Source: Neurospora tetraspora | Taxonomy: Eukaryota; Ascomycota; Sordariomycetes; Sordariales; Sordariaceae | Length of the DNA: 64,000 nucleotides | Assembly: GCF_033439725.1 (NCBI RefSeq) | Contig: NW_026944386.1 | Coordinates: 3,224,001-3,288,000 of the forward strand | Reading direction: 5' to 3' | Position numbers and translations under genes: made by a program | Notes under the pieces: model-generated | Told to the model about the DNA's origin: nothing | What the model saw: the letters and a program-made list of their open reading frames with translations, nothing else | Databases searched by the model: none | Part shown: one piece after another, positions 22,101 through 32,732 of the stretch | Numbering within the stretch: position 1 is the stretch's first letter | Layout: every line of letters begins with the position of its first letter

Positions 22101-24596
22101 CCTCAAAATTGTCTACTATTCTCTTTCGTCGGTGATTAATAAGCTAAATTTACGAAATAGAGGCGTTATTTATATTACCGGAATTGAAATTAATTTAATT
22201 AAAACCGCCGCTCTTTAATTCGTCATTACCCTAAGTCCCGAATATACTATTTAAATACTAACAGAGAACGCGACGGCCTTAATTATATTCGTTACTAATC
22301 CTGTTAATAAAAATATAATTAAACTCTGCTACGTTTATACCCTCGCTAAAAATTAGGTTTAGGGCTTATATAGATTTAAATTTATTTATAATAATATTGT
22401 CCCTTCTAATAGGAATCGGTATAATTACTTAATCCTTATAAATAATTTAGAGAGGATTTAAAACTTTTAAGTTTAATTTAAAACTTCGGCAACCTAAAGT
22501 CGATTCTAATTACTGCCTATAGAAACCCGTTTTAGTATTATTATTAACGAAATTAATTTTAAAATCGTTAGAGCCTTCTATTTAATTATAATTAAAATTA
22601 TTATCACCGTAGACGCTTAAATCGCTCTTTATAATTACTATAAAAGATATTAGATTCCTTTTCTTTTAATCGGTCCCTCTAATGCTTAAATTACGCCTAA
22701 AGAGCTCTACTATATTTAATAAGGCCGGGATAACAAATATATAATAGTGTATTCATTTACTAATTATTATAAATCGTTAGGAATTTTTATATGAATTCTT
22801 ACCTTTGAAGATAGTAAGTAAGATTTAATTTAGAAAGATTTATTTAAATAAGTCGGCTAAGCCCTAAATAGGATCTTAAGTATTAACTACAACGGAATAT
22901 TTCATATTAATAATAATAAATAATATAATAAATTCGCTATAGTCTTTAAAGTTATTACTGGTTAAAATAATATAATTAAAGCCGATTATATTAATTCTAA
23001 TAAAATTATAACTTTTTTTAAAAAATTATTACCTTAATATCGATATTTATAAAGTTAAATTCTCTGAAGAAATTTAAGATAGCGAAATCGATAAGGACGA
23101 AGACGAATCGGAGAACGAAAAGGACGTTAAAATCGACGATAACGTCCTAACTAATGATATTATAATTAATAACTATATTTTTAACCTCTTTAAGGACGAA
23201 CTTAATAATAAGTCCTACGGAAATATAATTATATATTATTTCGCTCTTATATATTTCGAAACCGATTTAAGTAAATTTACTTATATTTATAAAGACCCAG
23301 TCCTCACCCTATATTATTAAGTTCGCGCTAATTTCTAATAATTTTATAATAATACCGACGCTACCGTTTTCGCTTCGTTTAAAAATTATATTAGTTTTTT
23401 AAAAACGCTTTTTATTTGTCGACTTAAATATAAAACTATTTGATTTATTTTAATTATATATAATTCTAATAATTATAAAGAGTAGGATAAAACTATTTTT
23501 AACTAAATTAACCTTTTCGTATACTATTTATTATACGAATAATAACGTTAATTTACTAAAGTAAATAAATTCGGCGTTTATAAGAGCTAATCGTACTTAA
23601 CTAAATTATATTAACACGGACGAATTTAATAATAATAATGAATATTACTTTACGGAGGACGAATATTATTTTTACAATTTATTAAGTTCTGAATTTACTA
23701 AATTTAAATAGGATATAATAGATTACGTCGAAAACTATATTAATAATCGTTTATCGACTTTAATTAATTTAAATTCGTATATTAAATTTGTAAATAGTTT
23801 AATAATCTATAAACTTATTTTTATCCGCTCTGAATAAATTATATGGAAGGTATTTAAAGATATTAACGACGAATTTAAAAATTTTAATTTAATTATTTAG
23901 GATTCTATTAAGGATAAGGATTCTAATATTAAAATAAGTAACCCTAATTCGCTTATTACAATTACTATTTAATAATCGTCCGCTATTCGCCGTAGTATAT
24001 TATCTTCTACCGAATTAGCCTGCTAGGGTTAGAATTTATTTAATATAAATTCGGATTATATTCTGCGTAGTATTAACCGTTTTTTTTTACCTATTTAAAT
24101 TAAAGGGTTAAATAATTTCGTTTTGTTATTATTAATTTTAACAGTTTCTACTGGCTTTCTTATTAAAATTCTAAAACTTTATAGAACTGGAATAGTGAAA
24201 GTTAACGAACGTACCGAATAGTATTCTAATTTATGTAAGAAGCGTCGTTTTACTACTATTAAGAAGGGTAAAGGAAAGGAAATTATTTTCTATTACTTAA
24301 TTTAATCAAGATCGGCGAAGGGTACTAAAACTATTTTAATTAGACCTTTTAAAGTTAGCCCTAGCGGTCCGAAATCCGCCGAGGATATAATCGGTAACCT
24401 CCTCTTCAATTTAAAAGCTATCGATATCGAAGACGCTTTATAAGGTTTAATCTAACTTAGAATACGAAAATTATTATAAATAGAAGATACTAGCAAAAGC
24501 CGAAGATACTAGTAGCGTATATATATTTATAATTATAATAATAAATAAACGCCGGCGTAGTAATTTTCTCTCGATACCCTAGGAAATATTATACGT
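16199..24596 (+). other. Right internal part of the middle element (pol-like zone plus an unexplained 3' extension)
   Basis: About 8.4 kb of RIP-type AT-rich DNA. Plus-strand patterns like gypsy reverse transcriptase appear near 18.4-18.8 kb, with RNase H-like and integrase-like stretches following to about 20.8 kb. From about 21.8 to 24.5 kb there is further coding-like sequence that I cannot assign: an added 3' gene, another buried fragment, or a long 3' region are all possible. No long open frame survives. Confidence 0.5.
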
Positions 24597-24951
24597 CGGG
24601 ATAGGCTAATATATATTTAATATTCTGTACCGGACGTTAGCCCAGTCTGGTAATACCAAATACAATACTAAATATAAATAATTATTCGCCCTCTCTCTTC
24701 CTAAGGGAGAAGGTTAATTAATTATTTATATATAACAGAAGTATTTACTTAGTAAAACTATTCATTAACTTAAATCCTAGGTTGTGCTTGTCTAATTTCG
24801 ATATTGCTAAATTCGATACTAATCCTAGTATCGAGCCCGACCTTATCGATTTTAGCGTAAGACTAGAGGCTGAATTTATTACGGTCGATTTCGACTATGC
24901 TAAGGTTAGTTAGTTAGGTGTAGATAGTAAATACTAAGCACTTCGTAATAA
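24597..24951 (+). repeat. Right LTR of the middle gypsy-like element
   Basis: It aligns with 5945-6300 and shares long exact blocks such as TATCGAGCCCGACCTTATCG and CTGTACCGGACGTTAGCCC. Differences are mostly but not only transitions. Confidence 0.8.
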
Positions 24952-27900
24952 TACCTCTAGAAATCTAATACTTTCGTCAAACCGTCTATAAGTATCTTAG
25001 CTGTCTCTAAATACTTAATTTTTATTTTTCTAGCAAATACTTCTTATTTTACCTAGTATCTATAGATATTTATATATTTGAGTTTTATTATTAATTTTAT
25101 AGCTTCTATAGTTAAAACCCTAATAGTTTATTAATTATTATAATCTAGGATAGTGATAGGATTAACTAACCTTACTATAAGATTAATAATAAATCTTATT
25201 ATAAAGAGGGCTTTTTTAACTATACTAGTAAATATAATAAATTCTACTTCGGTTATAGAGGTAGCTACAATTACTTATTTAGTAGTACCTTAATAAATTA
25301 ACTCTCTAAAGAATTATATTATAAATCTTTAGGAGTTTTTATAGTTTATAAAGTTATTTATAAATAACGAATTTAAGGCAATCTAGAATATTTTATTACC
25401 TTTATAGTAAAGTACTATATTAGCGGTAGTATAGAGGTAATAGAATACTTTATTTACAACCTTATAATAATTTAGATTAGGATTATAATTGTATTTGGAG
25501 AGGCGATTGGCGGTGAAAGTAATATTTGGGCGTATAATAATAGCGGCGTATAATATTGAGCCTACTTTAATTTAATATAAGTATATTAAGTAAGGGGAAG
25601 CTTTACCCTAAAAGGAAACTAATTCAACGTTAAATATAAGAATTAAGGTAATACATTTAATACTTATAAAATAATAAATCTTCTACAAATACGACCGTTA
25701 AAATAGCTAAATCTTTCTTCTTTAACGGTTTTAAATAATTTTAATACTTAGGAACTATTATAATTCGTCTCTTTTAATTATAGAGTATTATTAGTTAAAA
25801 TTATCTATATATTCCTATACAACGGTAGCTTTACTAGGGTAATACGTGAAGATTATATTATTGATGTAATAAAAGACGAAGATATTATTATTAATGAGGA
25901 TATATAGTTCTTTAGAGATTAGTTCGAAACCTATTATTTTAAAAGTATTTGTAAGCTTTTATTATTAAAGGAGTAGGGAATATTACAGGCTATATAGAGC
26001 TTTAAGTACTTTAAAGATTTTCTTTAGAATTTTATAGCTTAGAAGTATATGTATATAAATATTTTCATTTATATGCATATTAATAAAAGTATTAATAGTA
26101 TTATATTAAATAAGTTTAAAATTAAATTAGACGGCTATAGTAATAAGAGTATAGAAAGAGCGGCTAGTGAGGGTAGAGGCGTACGTTTCTTACCTTACCT
26201 TCTTTATTTATTAATTTCTACGGACGACGAGGCGGGCTTTAACTTTATTAACTTTACCGTTTTTAAAGAATTTATATATATATACCTATAAATAATCAAG
26301 GATTTACTTACTTCGAATATATAGTTCGTCCCTATTAACCTCTAACCAAATCTTTATTTCCTTATAGTTATTAAAATAAATTTATTCTATTTATTTAAAG
26401 AAGTTTCTAAGGATATAGTAAATAAGAGATTTATAGTTCTTAGGCGTTAGGAGAAGACGGTATTTATAGATGGATTAGATTTTATCTATACGAATTAGGG
26501 ATTCAAATTCCCCTTTAGTAATAATTTTATTATTGTAAATAAGTCGCTATAATTCTATTTTCGTAACGGGCTTGCTATTGTATATTATTCTAGGCTAGTA
26601 AAATCTATTAGTATTAAAGGCGGCCTTCTAAGGCTCGAAGCCTTTATAAATCTTATTGTTAATATAGGGGTTAAAATAGAAGCTAGCAAAGAAGGAAGTA
26701 AGTAGCGGTCGGTCTAATAGTAGTATATTTAGAGGAGTAGGATATTTATTATTAAAAATAAAATCGATAAATATCCTTTCTACGGGGGTGTTCGAATTTT
26801 TTAACGGGGGTTCTAAAAATATATAATCGGTTTCTCCTTCTTAATAGTTTTAATTAGATTCTAGAAAGAAACTGGGTATATTGTATATTTAGGTATCTTT
26901 AAAATCGATTCCGCTACTGACGAAATTGGGGATTTTTAGTACTAGAGCCGTTTAATTATACTTTTAGAATAATATAATAAATTCGTCGGAAAAAATCTTT
27001 AAGGATTGCGCTTCGATTAACACTTCCCTAAAGTAGAGCGTATTTTCGTTAAATAATACGTTATAGGTATTAATAATCAAATTATTACTGGGATTCTAAA
27101 TATAGTAAATTAAAGAAGTAGCGTAACTAATTAAATAACCGATTTATATTTTAGGGTTCATTTTCTAACGCTTTTCTTCTTTCTTTTAGGCGGCTATAAT
27201 TATAATATATATTTTATAATTATAAATACGAAAGTATATAATATTTAGCTTACATAGAATTAATATATTAAGTCCGTTTCGTTTAGTAATAAAGGTATAA
27301 AAACGTTCGTATAGGGATTTCTAATTATAAAGGAGTCTAGAGGACCGATTAGTAAAATAGACTATTGTAGAAACGATTTCTAATTATAAATCTTTAGCGA
27401 AATAAGAATTTTATATTATTATTCTAAATTCTTCCTTAATTACACTTCCCGAACGTCCTACGCTATTATTCTATATTTAAATATATAAAGTAAAAGGTTT
27501 AATAGTTATACCTCTAAGAACGAAGAATTCTTTTACTATATAAGACTTACTAATTTTATTATTATATTCGATAACTTTTAATTAAATATTATACCGAATA
27601 TTTGATATTATGAAGAGGTTATTAAAGAAGGAGGTAATAGTAGTAGTTTTATAATTAATTATATAATAGTCTTAAATATACCCAGTATATTTATAAATAA
27701 TAAATATAACGTTAGAATATCCTTAGCGGCTCTTTGTTTAATTGAGAAAATTTATAATTAATTTCTCTCCTAGGCTATAACTATAGTTGTAAAGTTTACA
27801 GCTAATTTATCGTTTAATTTTTGATAAAATATACGCATTGCAATATATAATAGAAGGACCTTTAAAACGGGTACTGACAACGTTAATAAAGTAATCAAAT

Positions 27901-29944
27901 ATTTAAAAACCGTAGTAACCGAAGCGGTAATACTAAATAATAGCCTTTTTCTTATAGTATTTATAGCCATTGAAGGAATTAAATTAATTACGTTGTATAA
28001 AGAAAGCGGTTTTAGAAAAGGAAGGAAAGACGTCCTTAAATACCGTTTAACGGTATTACATTGTAAAACGGTAAAAGAAGGAGTAATTTAGGCTTCGAAA
28101 GTAATTATTGGATAGTCGCTAGTTTTAATAAAGACTTTTTCTATAAAGGAAGTAGAAGGAGACGAAATTAACTATAAAATTAGGGTAGAAGGCTATATTA
28201 TAGAAACGGAATTTCCTAAACCCTCTATATCCTTAAATTATAATATTTATATTATTATGTCCTTTAATAAGAATATAGGAATTTTTAACCTAAAGATTAT
28301 TATTATAGGGAATATAACGAAAATTAATAAAATAGGTAATCTCATTAAAAATATAAAAGGAGTTACTAAAATTAAAAAGGGTGCTATTTTTAAGAGGGTA
28401 TAATTCTAAATCTCCTTTTCCTATTTAAAGAGTTGCTTAGTAAATAACTATTTTATAATTAATTCCTACTTTCTAAGTACTTTCGTTAGAAAATTAAGTA
28501 TTTTTATTATTATTATTATTCTATTTTATTTCCTACCCGAGGCGGTCGATTTTTCTCTTCAATTTTAAGTTATCGCGGAGGTTCTGTTTAACCCTATTTT
28601 AAATTTTTTTAATTAGTTTCTATTTAGGGTTAATTACTTTAATAAGGAATAAATACTAATAGTACTTAATTAGGTAGAGACTTTATTAATACGCTTTATA
28701 ACGAGTATTTAGAGATAATAATAAAGTATTTATAATCGTAACTTTATACTTCCTCTTATAATAATTCTAAGTCCTACTAAATTAAACGTCTTCGTTCTTA
28801 ATACTACTATCCTATAGACCATTAAAAATTAAACCTATATTGAACGTTTTCCTATAGCCTTTAACTTTATTAATATTAGTAGGAAGTTGCCCGTTCAATC
28901 CTTTACGGCGGAAGTCCCTAGATAGTAAACGAAAATTAAGGGTATTAATTATAACCTTCTTATTAAAATATTTAGAAATATTAAATACCTAAATAGGTTT
29001 AATTGGCCGTAAATAATTTAAAAGGTCTTTAAATTAGACGTTAGCTATAATAATTTTTAGAACCTTATAGCGGATTGCGTTAATTATTATAGCGTCCTAA
29101 CTATTTATCTATTTATTTATCCCTTTATTCTTCTTATTAGGTTCGCTTAATAATAGTTTAAAATAATCGTAATACTTCTAGCGAACTTCGGTCTAGGTAT
29201 TTTCTTTTCGGTAATTATAACCGTCCTTAATATTAACGTACTATTCAATTATAGATAGGAGGGATAAAAAAATATTAATTTTATAAAAGGGGGATACGGA
29301 TTCTTATATCTACTTTCGAATATTAATATTATTAGTTTTAAAGGACTCGTAAACTTTTGTATTATAGGATTGGTTAATATAATCGTATTCGTACTCCTAT
29401 AAACTAAAGGCGGTAAAATTTATTAATTTAATTGTAGCGTCGTCGGTCTATTAATCTAAAATTCGGTTGGTAGTCTCTACGCCTTCGGAGATTTAGGGCG
29501 CCTCCGGGGCTTCAATTTCCTCGTTTACGTTTATAATTACCGGGGTTAGGGCCGAAGCCAGAGGTATATAAATAATAGTACTAATTCTAAACTTATTAAA
29601 GACCTCCCGAATTCTTTTAATATAGTAGAGGGCCGTAATCTTAATAATGTAATTATTAATATAAATAAATAGAAGTTTCTAAATGGCAAGCTCTAGCCCT
29701 AGTACGAAATTAATAAAGTCGAAACTTTTAATGTAGTTAAGTAACTTATTACTCCAGTTATAGAATTTCGAAGGCCTATCGAAGTAAGGACGATTAATTT
29801 TGGGGGAAGATTCCTTTGATAAGGATATAATTACTTTATTAATTTAGTCGTTATTAGGGTGATTCGAGAGGTACTAGTATATAAATACTCGTATTTCTGT
29901 AGATATTGGCGTAAAATGCAAATATTGTAAATTAGATTATTAAT
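24952..29944 (-). other. Right internal part of the outer copia-like element (degraded)
   Basis: About 5 kb of AT-rich, CpA/TpG-poor DNA between the middle element and the right outer LTR. A minus-strand DGLTK motif near 24971-24986 supports copia pol ending here, with the rest of pol and gag running rightward to about 29.9 kb. No long open frame is left; an 80-codon plus frame at 26049-26291 looks like chance. Confidence 0.5.
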
Positions 29945-30139
29945 TGTTAGAATGCACGGTTGAGTCAAAAGTGGGTAAATCTCTATATTGATGTATGTGT
30001 GTAAAAGAGTGCTATAGAACCAGAATTGGGGGCTCCTAGAGTATTAGGGAGGTCTGTAGCCAGATTCTGGGTGGCTGGGAGGCTAGTCCTCATTCAGAGC
30101 CCCCTTCTTACTGGCTGGATTTAACCCTCCAAACTGACA
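29945..30139 (-). repeat. Right LTR of the outer copia-like element
   Basis: It starts TGTTAGAATGCACGG and ends CAAACTGACA, aligns with 5545-5741, and is less altered than that copy. AGTCT follows at 30140-30144. Confidence 0.88.
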
Positions 30140-30183
30140 AGTCTCTATAAGATCCCGAGATCGCGCGGGCCCGGCGGCGTGGA

Positions 30184-30234
30184 GACTGGAGAACTGGAGA
30201 ACTAATAGTAGAGAACTGGAGAAACTGGAGAATG
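30184..30234. repeat. Short tandem repeat, CTGGAGAA-type units
   Basis: Several CTGGAGAA-type units, some imperfect, lie about 45 bp right of the stack, in normal-GC DNA. No function is evident. Confidence 0.65.
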
Positions 30235-30359
30235 AAATCCGTTACATTACAGCAACAAACCAAACCAAAGACGGACTCCATTCACGTTACGTACAGTACA
30301 TACGGCTCCGCTTCATCTTCGTCTTTTCTTGGCTGACGCGAAGATACCAGTATCGATTA

Positions 30360-30685
30360 TTAGGGCTATACGCAAGATACGTACCTTCTCCACTTCGCCC
30401 TTTTCTGTGGCCAAGCAGTGTCTCTTGGCGCCAAGTCGCCGGTCCAACTCCAAGTCTCTCCTCTTTAAGACTTTTACTACAATTTTACGAAAAATTACTG
30501 TATTAAAAAACGGACTTCACCAATAAATTTAGCGCGCCCAAAAGGGGCCTTTTTATACGGGTTAGCTATATACCGGGTTGTGCTGAGATTGATGTAGCGG
30601 TTGTGAAGAAAATCGCAGGTACTTGGGTTTGGTTTGGCTTGCAAGATGTAGGCGGAAAAGGTACGTATCTTTCGTATAGCCCTAA
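30360..30685. mobile_element. MITE-like element with terminal inverted repeats beginning TTAGGG and TA target duplication
   Basis: The ends are inverted copies of about 32 bp with two mismatches: TTAGGGCTATACGCAAGATA at the left and the inverse of a near-identical run at 30654-30685. Each end is flanked by TA (30358-30359 and 30686-30687), as with Tc1/mariner-type insertion. The 326-bp body has no coding frame that would make a transposase, so it would be non-autonomous. The TIRs explain why short frames on the two strands both translate to IRAIRKIRTFS. It lies 220 bp from the retrotransposon stack and is not visibly RIP-altered. Confidence 0.7.
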
Positions 30686-30687
30686 TA

Positions 30688-31826
30688 TTCGTTTCCAAAA
30701 TACCCTCCCGTCGTCACTCCTAGCAAGACGCAACAATAAACACCGACATGGCGAACGATTCTACGAGATCACTACATACCATTGCCCTGGCTTGCCCTAG
30801 GAGCTACTACCTATCTCCACTCACCATTCCGACCGCTACGCAGCACAGATAAGAACGGCGGACGGCGGCGCGGACTGCTGCGAGTGCGGAGCCGGGGAGC
30901 AGCGAGCGAGGGACGGGACCCCAGTAGAATAGAGTCTCGGTAGACGACGTCTGCCGAGGACAGGACAGGACTTTCGACGGAGGCCGTGAAACTTGACGCC
31001 AACAAAAGCGGCATTGCCAAAGAAAGAAATGTAGCCTCCTCCACTGATTCCCACAGCTATCTTTGAGATCGGAACGAACCATCTCTCAACGTGGGTTCCC
31101 AGCAATGGGTCATCAAAAAGAATATCAATCGATCTATGCCAGAGCTTGCGTCCTTATGGACCGAACGGGTGCCAAGTTGGAAGTTGTTGGACTGTGCTCA
31201 CCTCGCTGCAGCAATGAGTGCTGAAACCCCAAATTTACCTCGGCTTGAGTGTAGCGATTTGAGGCTCATGATATGTGCCGTTGACGCGAGGCGCTGCAGC
31301 AATGCCAATACTAACTTTTTGACGCAAGTTTCCAACCCTCAAGTTAACCGAACATCCATCCACGAGATCCATCCACGAGCCTATCCGATCCACGGGGAAG
31401 GATTCGTTCGTTCGTTCGTTCGTAAGAGTTCGTATGTAAGGATTGAGGAGGAAGGAAGGAAAGCCGAAGCCCTACATCAATACCTTACGTTTTATGTCCA
31501 GTCTTGTTTGATGATCTAGTGACCGAGCCTCGGCTTTTCGTCTGTCGCCCTTGACCGCACTTCGCGGAGACGGGAGTCGCGGGGTCGTGCTCTCTGCTGG
31601 AGAACTGAAACACTTCGCTTTGGTGATATGATGTGCTGCGATGTCGGGGGCTGAAAGTACGTCTATTAATGAGGGAGTGGAAGACGAGAGACCTATCCAG
31701 TTGAGTCAAACCACAACCATCTACACAGTAATCCATCCGGTAAGAGCCTGCCTCGAAATCTGGTATATAACCACCCACACAACTCTCTCTTCCCACATCC
31801 GACCAACAGATCCCAACAACAATAAC
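30688..31826. other. Intergenic region between the MITE and the 5S rRNA gene
   Basis: Normal-GC DNA. Short open frames of 77-142 codons on both strands overlap and match no family I recognise. A (TTCG)n microsatellite lies at about 31403-31423. I see no supported gene. Confidence 0.55.
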
Positions 31827-31951
31827 ACATACGACCATAGGCACCAGGGCCAAAAACTCGGGATCCCGTCTGATCTCCCCTAGATAAGCCGGTGACCGCC
31901 AGACTAGTAGTCGGATCGGTGACGACCGGCGAATAACCTGGTGTTGTATGT
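31827..31951 (+). rRNA. 5S ribosomal RNA gene, divergent type (possibly a pseudogene)
   Basis: It begins ACATACGACCATAGG and ends TGTTGTATGT, the complementary first and last strands of 5S helix I as in Neurospora 5S. The internal blocks ATAAGCC, TAGTAGT, CGGTGAC and GGCGAATA sit where the family has TTAAGCC, TAGTAGT, GGGTGAC and AGCGAAT. A T6 run at 31954-31959 would end RNA polymerase III transcription. At 125 bp it is about 6 bp longer than the main Neurospora form, and its left half differs more. Dispersed 5S genes of several sequence types, including pseudogenes, are known in Neurospora, so function is uncertain. Confidence 0.75.
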
Positions 31952-31953
31952 CC

Positions 31954-31959
31954 TTTTTT
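31954..31959 (+). terminator. RNA polymerase III terminator of the 5S gene
   Basis: TTTTTT follows the 5S 3' end by two bases. Confidence 0.65.
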
Positions 31960-31960
31960 G

Positions 31961-31963
<3 letters not shown>

Positions 31964-31994
<31 letters not shown>
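31964..31994. repeat. (TG)n microsatellite
   Basis: About 15 TG units start five bases after the 5S terminator. Confidence 0.9.
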
Positions 31995-31997
<3 letters not shown>

Positions 31998-32732
31998 TGT
32001 GCAAGTTTGATTGAACTCGGGGAAGGTGCGAGTGATAGATGTGTAAGAGTGGGAAGGTAGAGACTTGCATGACTGTGTGGAGGATCAAGGGGGAGGAGGG
32101 GAAGGGAGAAGGTACGATCAATGATCAGAATGTTAATGAGCGACACTCTTCACGGAGATTTTCATACACAGACATATGAGGTAATGAGGCGATGAGGTGA
32201 TGAACTATCCACACCCCGTAAGAAAAAAAAAAGAACCGACTAAACAATGCTCAAAGAAGCGAATGTATTCCAACTAGTATCACCCTCTACCGCACTATGG
32301 CCAGATGATATTCCTCTTTTACTCACCTAGCCAGCGGTCAAGCTTTGTCGCCGGCTCCCGATGGAGTTGCTTCCCTTCTCCCGATCCCTCCCGAGTCCCG
32401 AACGCCATAGCCCTACTGCTCCATACATAGCACTCGGCGATCTGTGATCGCCAATTGCAATGTGGACTGACTGAGTGAAAAAGGGGTAAAGTAAACAAAC
32501 CCACTCCCACACACTTTCCTTTGAACGCCACCTCCTGAATCCTGATAATCCAACCTCACACCATGTCCAAAACCCAATGCAAAATACCGGATGTAAGGTA
32601 GAGAAATACAGGATACTAAACGGAAAGGAAGGGAACGAACGAACGACGACGGTATGCAAAAAGGAAGGTCAAAGGATGTGTGAAAAGGTGCGCATCCAAC
32701 ACCGCTCACCCAATACCGCTCACTCACTCAAC
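31995..32732. other. Intergenic region / 3' flank of the phosphatase-like gene
   Basis: No supported coding frame. It probably holds the 3' untranslated region of the minus-strand gene ending at 32733. Confidence 0.5.

Larger units (their letters stand above)
5945..24951 (+). mobile_element. Middle LTR retrotransposon, Ty3/gypsy-like, RIP-degraded, carrying the inner chromovirus
   Basis: Direct repeats of about 355 bp at 5945-6300 and 24597-24951 flank this fossil, which lies inside the outer element and is itself split by the inner element at 8379-16198. Its own sequence is about 11.2 kb, long for an LTR element. On the plus strand I see gag-like DNA at 6.4-8.3 kb, reverse-transcriptase-like patterns near 18.4-18.8 kb, then RNase H-like and integrase-like stretches near 19.0-20.8 kb. 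That RT-RNaseH-IN order is the gypsy order. Between about 21.8 kb and the right LTR lies more coding-like DNA with no recognised product. It is broken throughout by dense RIP-type change. LTR ends and target duplication are uncertain. It must be younger than the outer element and older than the inner one. Confidence 0.72.
5545..30139 (-). mobile_element. Outer LTR retrotransposon, Ty1/copia-like, RIP-degraded, split by a nested insertion
   Basis: This fossil is bounded by 195-197 bp LTRs (5545-5741 and 29945-30139) with target duplication AGTCT. Its own DNA is 5545 to about 5945 plus about 24952-30139, near 5.6 kb, a normal size for a copia element; the rest is a second element inserted into it. 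Orientation is inferred as minus. A purine tract (GGGGAGG on the minus strand, just right of the left LTR at 5742-5748) sits where a polypurine tract should be. A minus-strand DGLTK motif at 24971-24986 resembles the tail of copia RNase H regions, which puts the nested insertion near the 3' end of pol. The interior is very AT-rich, lacks CpA/TpG, and carries very many breaks. The two LTRs differ at roughly a tenth of positions, nearly all transitions, so the element is old. Family assignment is moderate. Confidence 0.75.

Noticed and set aside
5941-24960. Target-site duplication for the middle element
   Set aside because: TACGC on the left and TACCT on the right are similar but not equal, and the LTR ends are blurred by RIP, so I do not claim a duplication.
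26049-26291. 80-codon frame within the degraded outer element
   Set aside because: Ile/Asn/Lys-rich chance frame in RIP-mutated AT-rich DNA, and opposite to the inferred orientation of the element.
30329-30698. Two short frames on opposite strands sharing IRAIRKIRTFS
   Set aside because: The shared peptide is fully explained by the terminal inverted repeats of the MITE, not by duplicated genes.
31403-31423. (TTCG)n tract as a possible heat-shock or regulator array
   Set aside because: A plain tetranucleotide microsatellite; spacing and sequence do not match heat-shock element rules.
31091-31519. 142-codon plus-strand frame left of the 5S gene
   Set aside because: No recognisable domain, includes a microsatellite translation (VRSFVRKSS), and no promoter or splice support.
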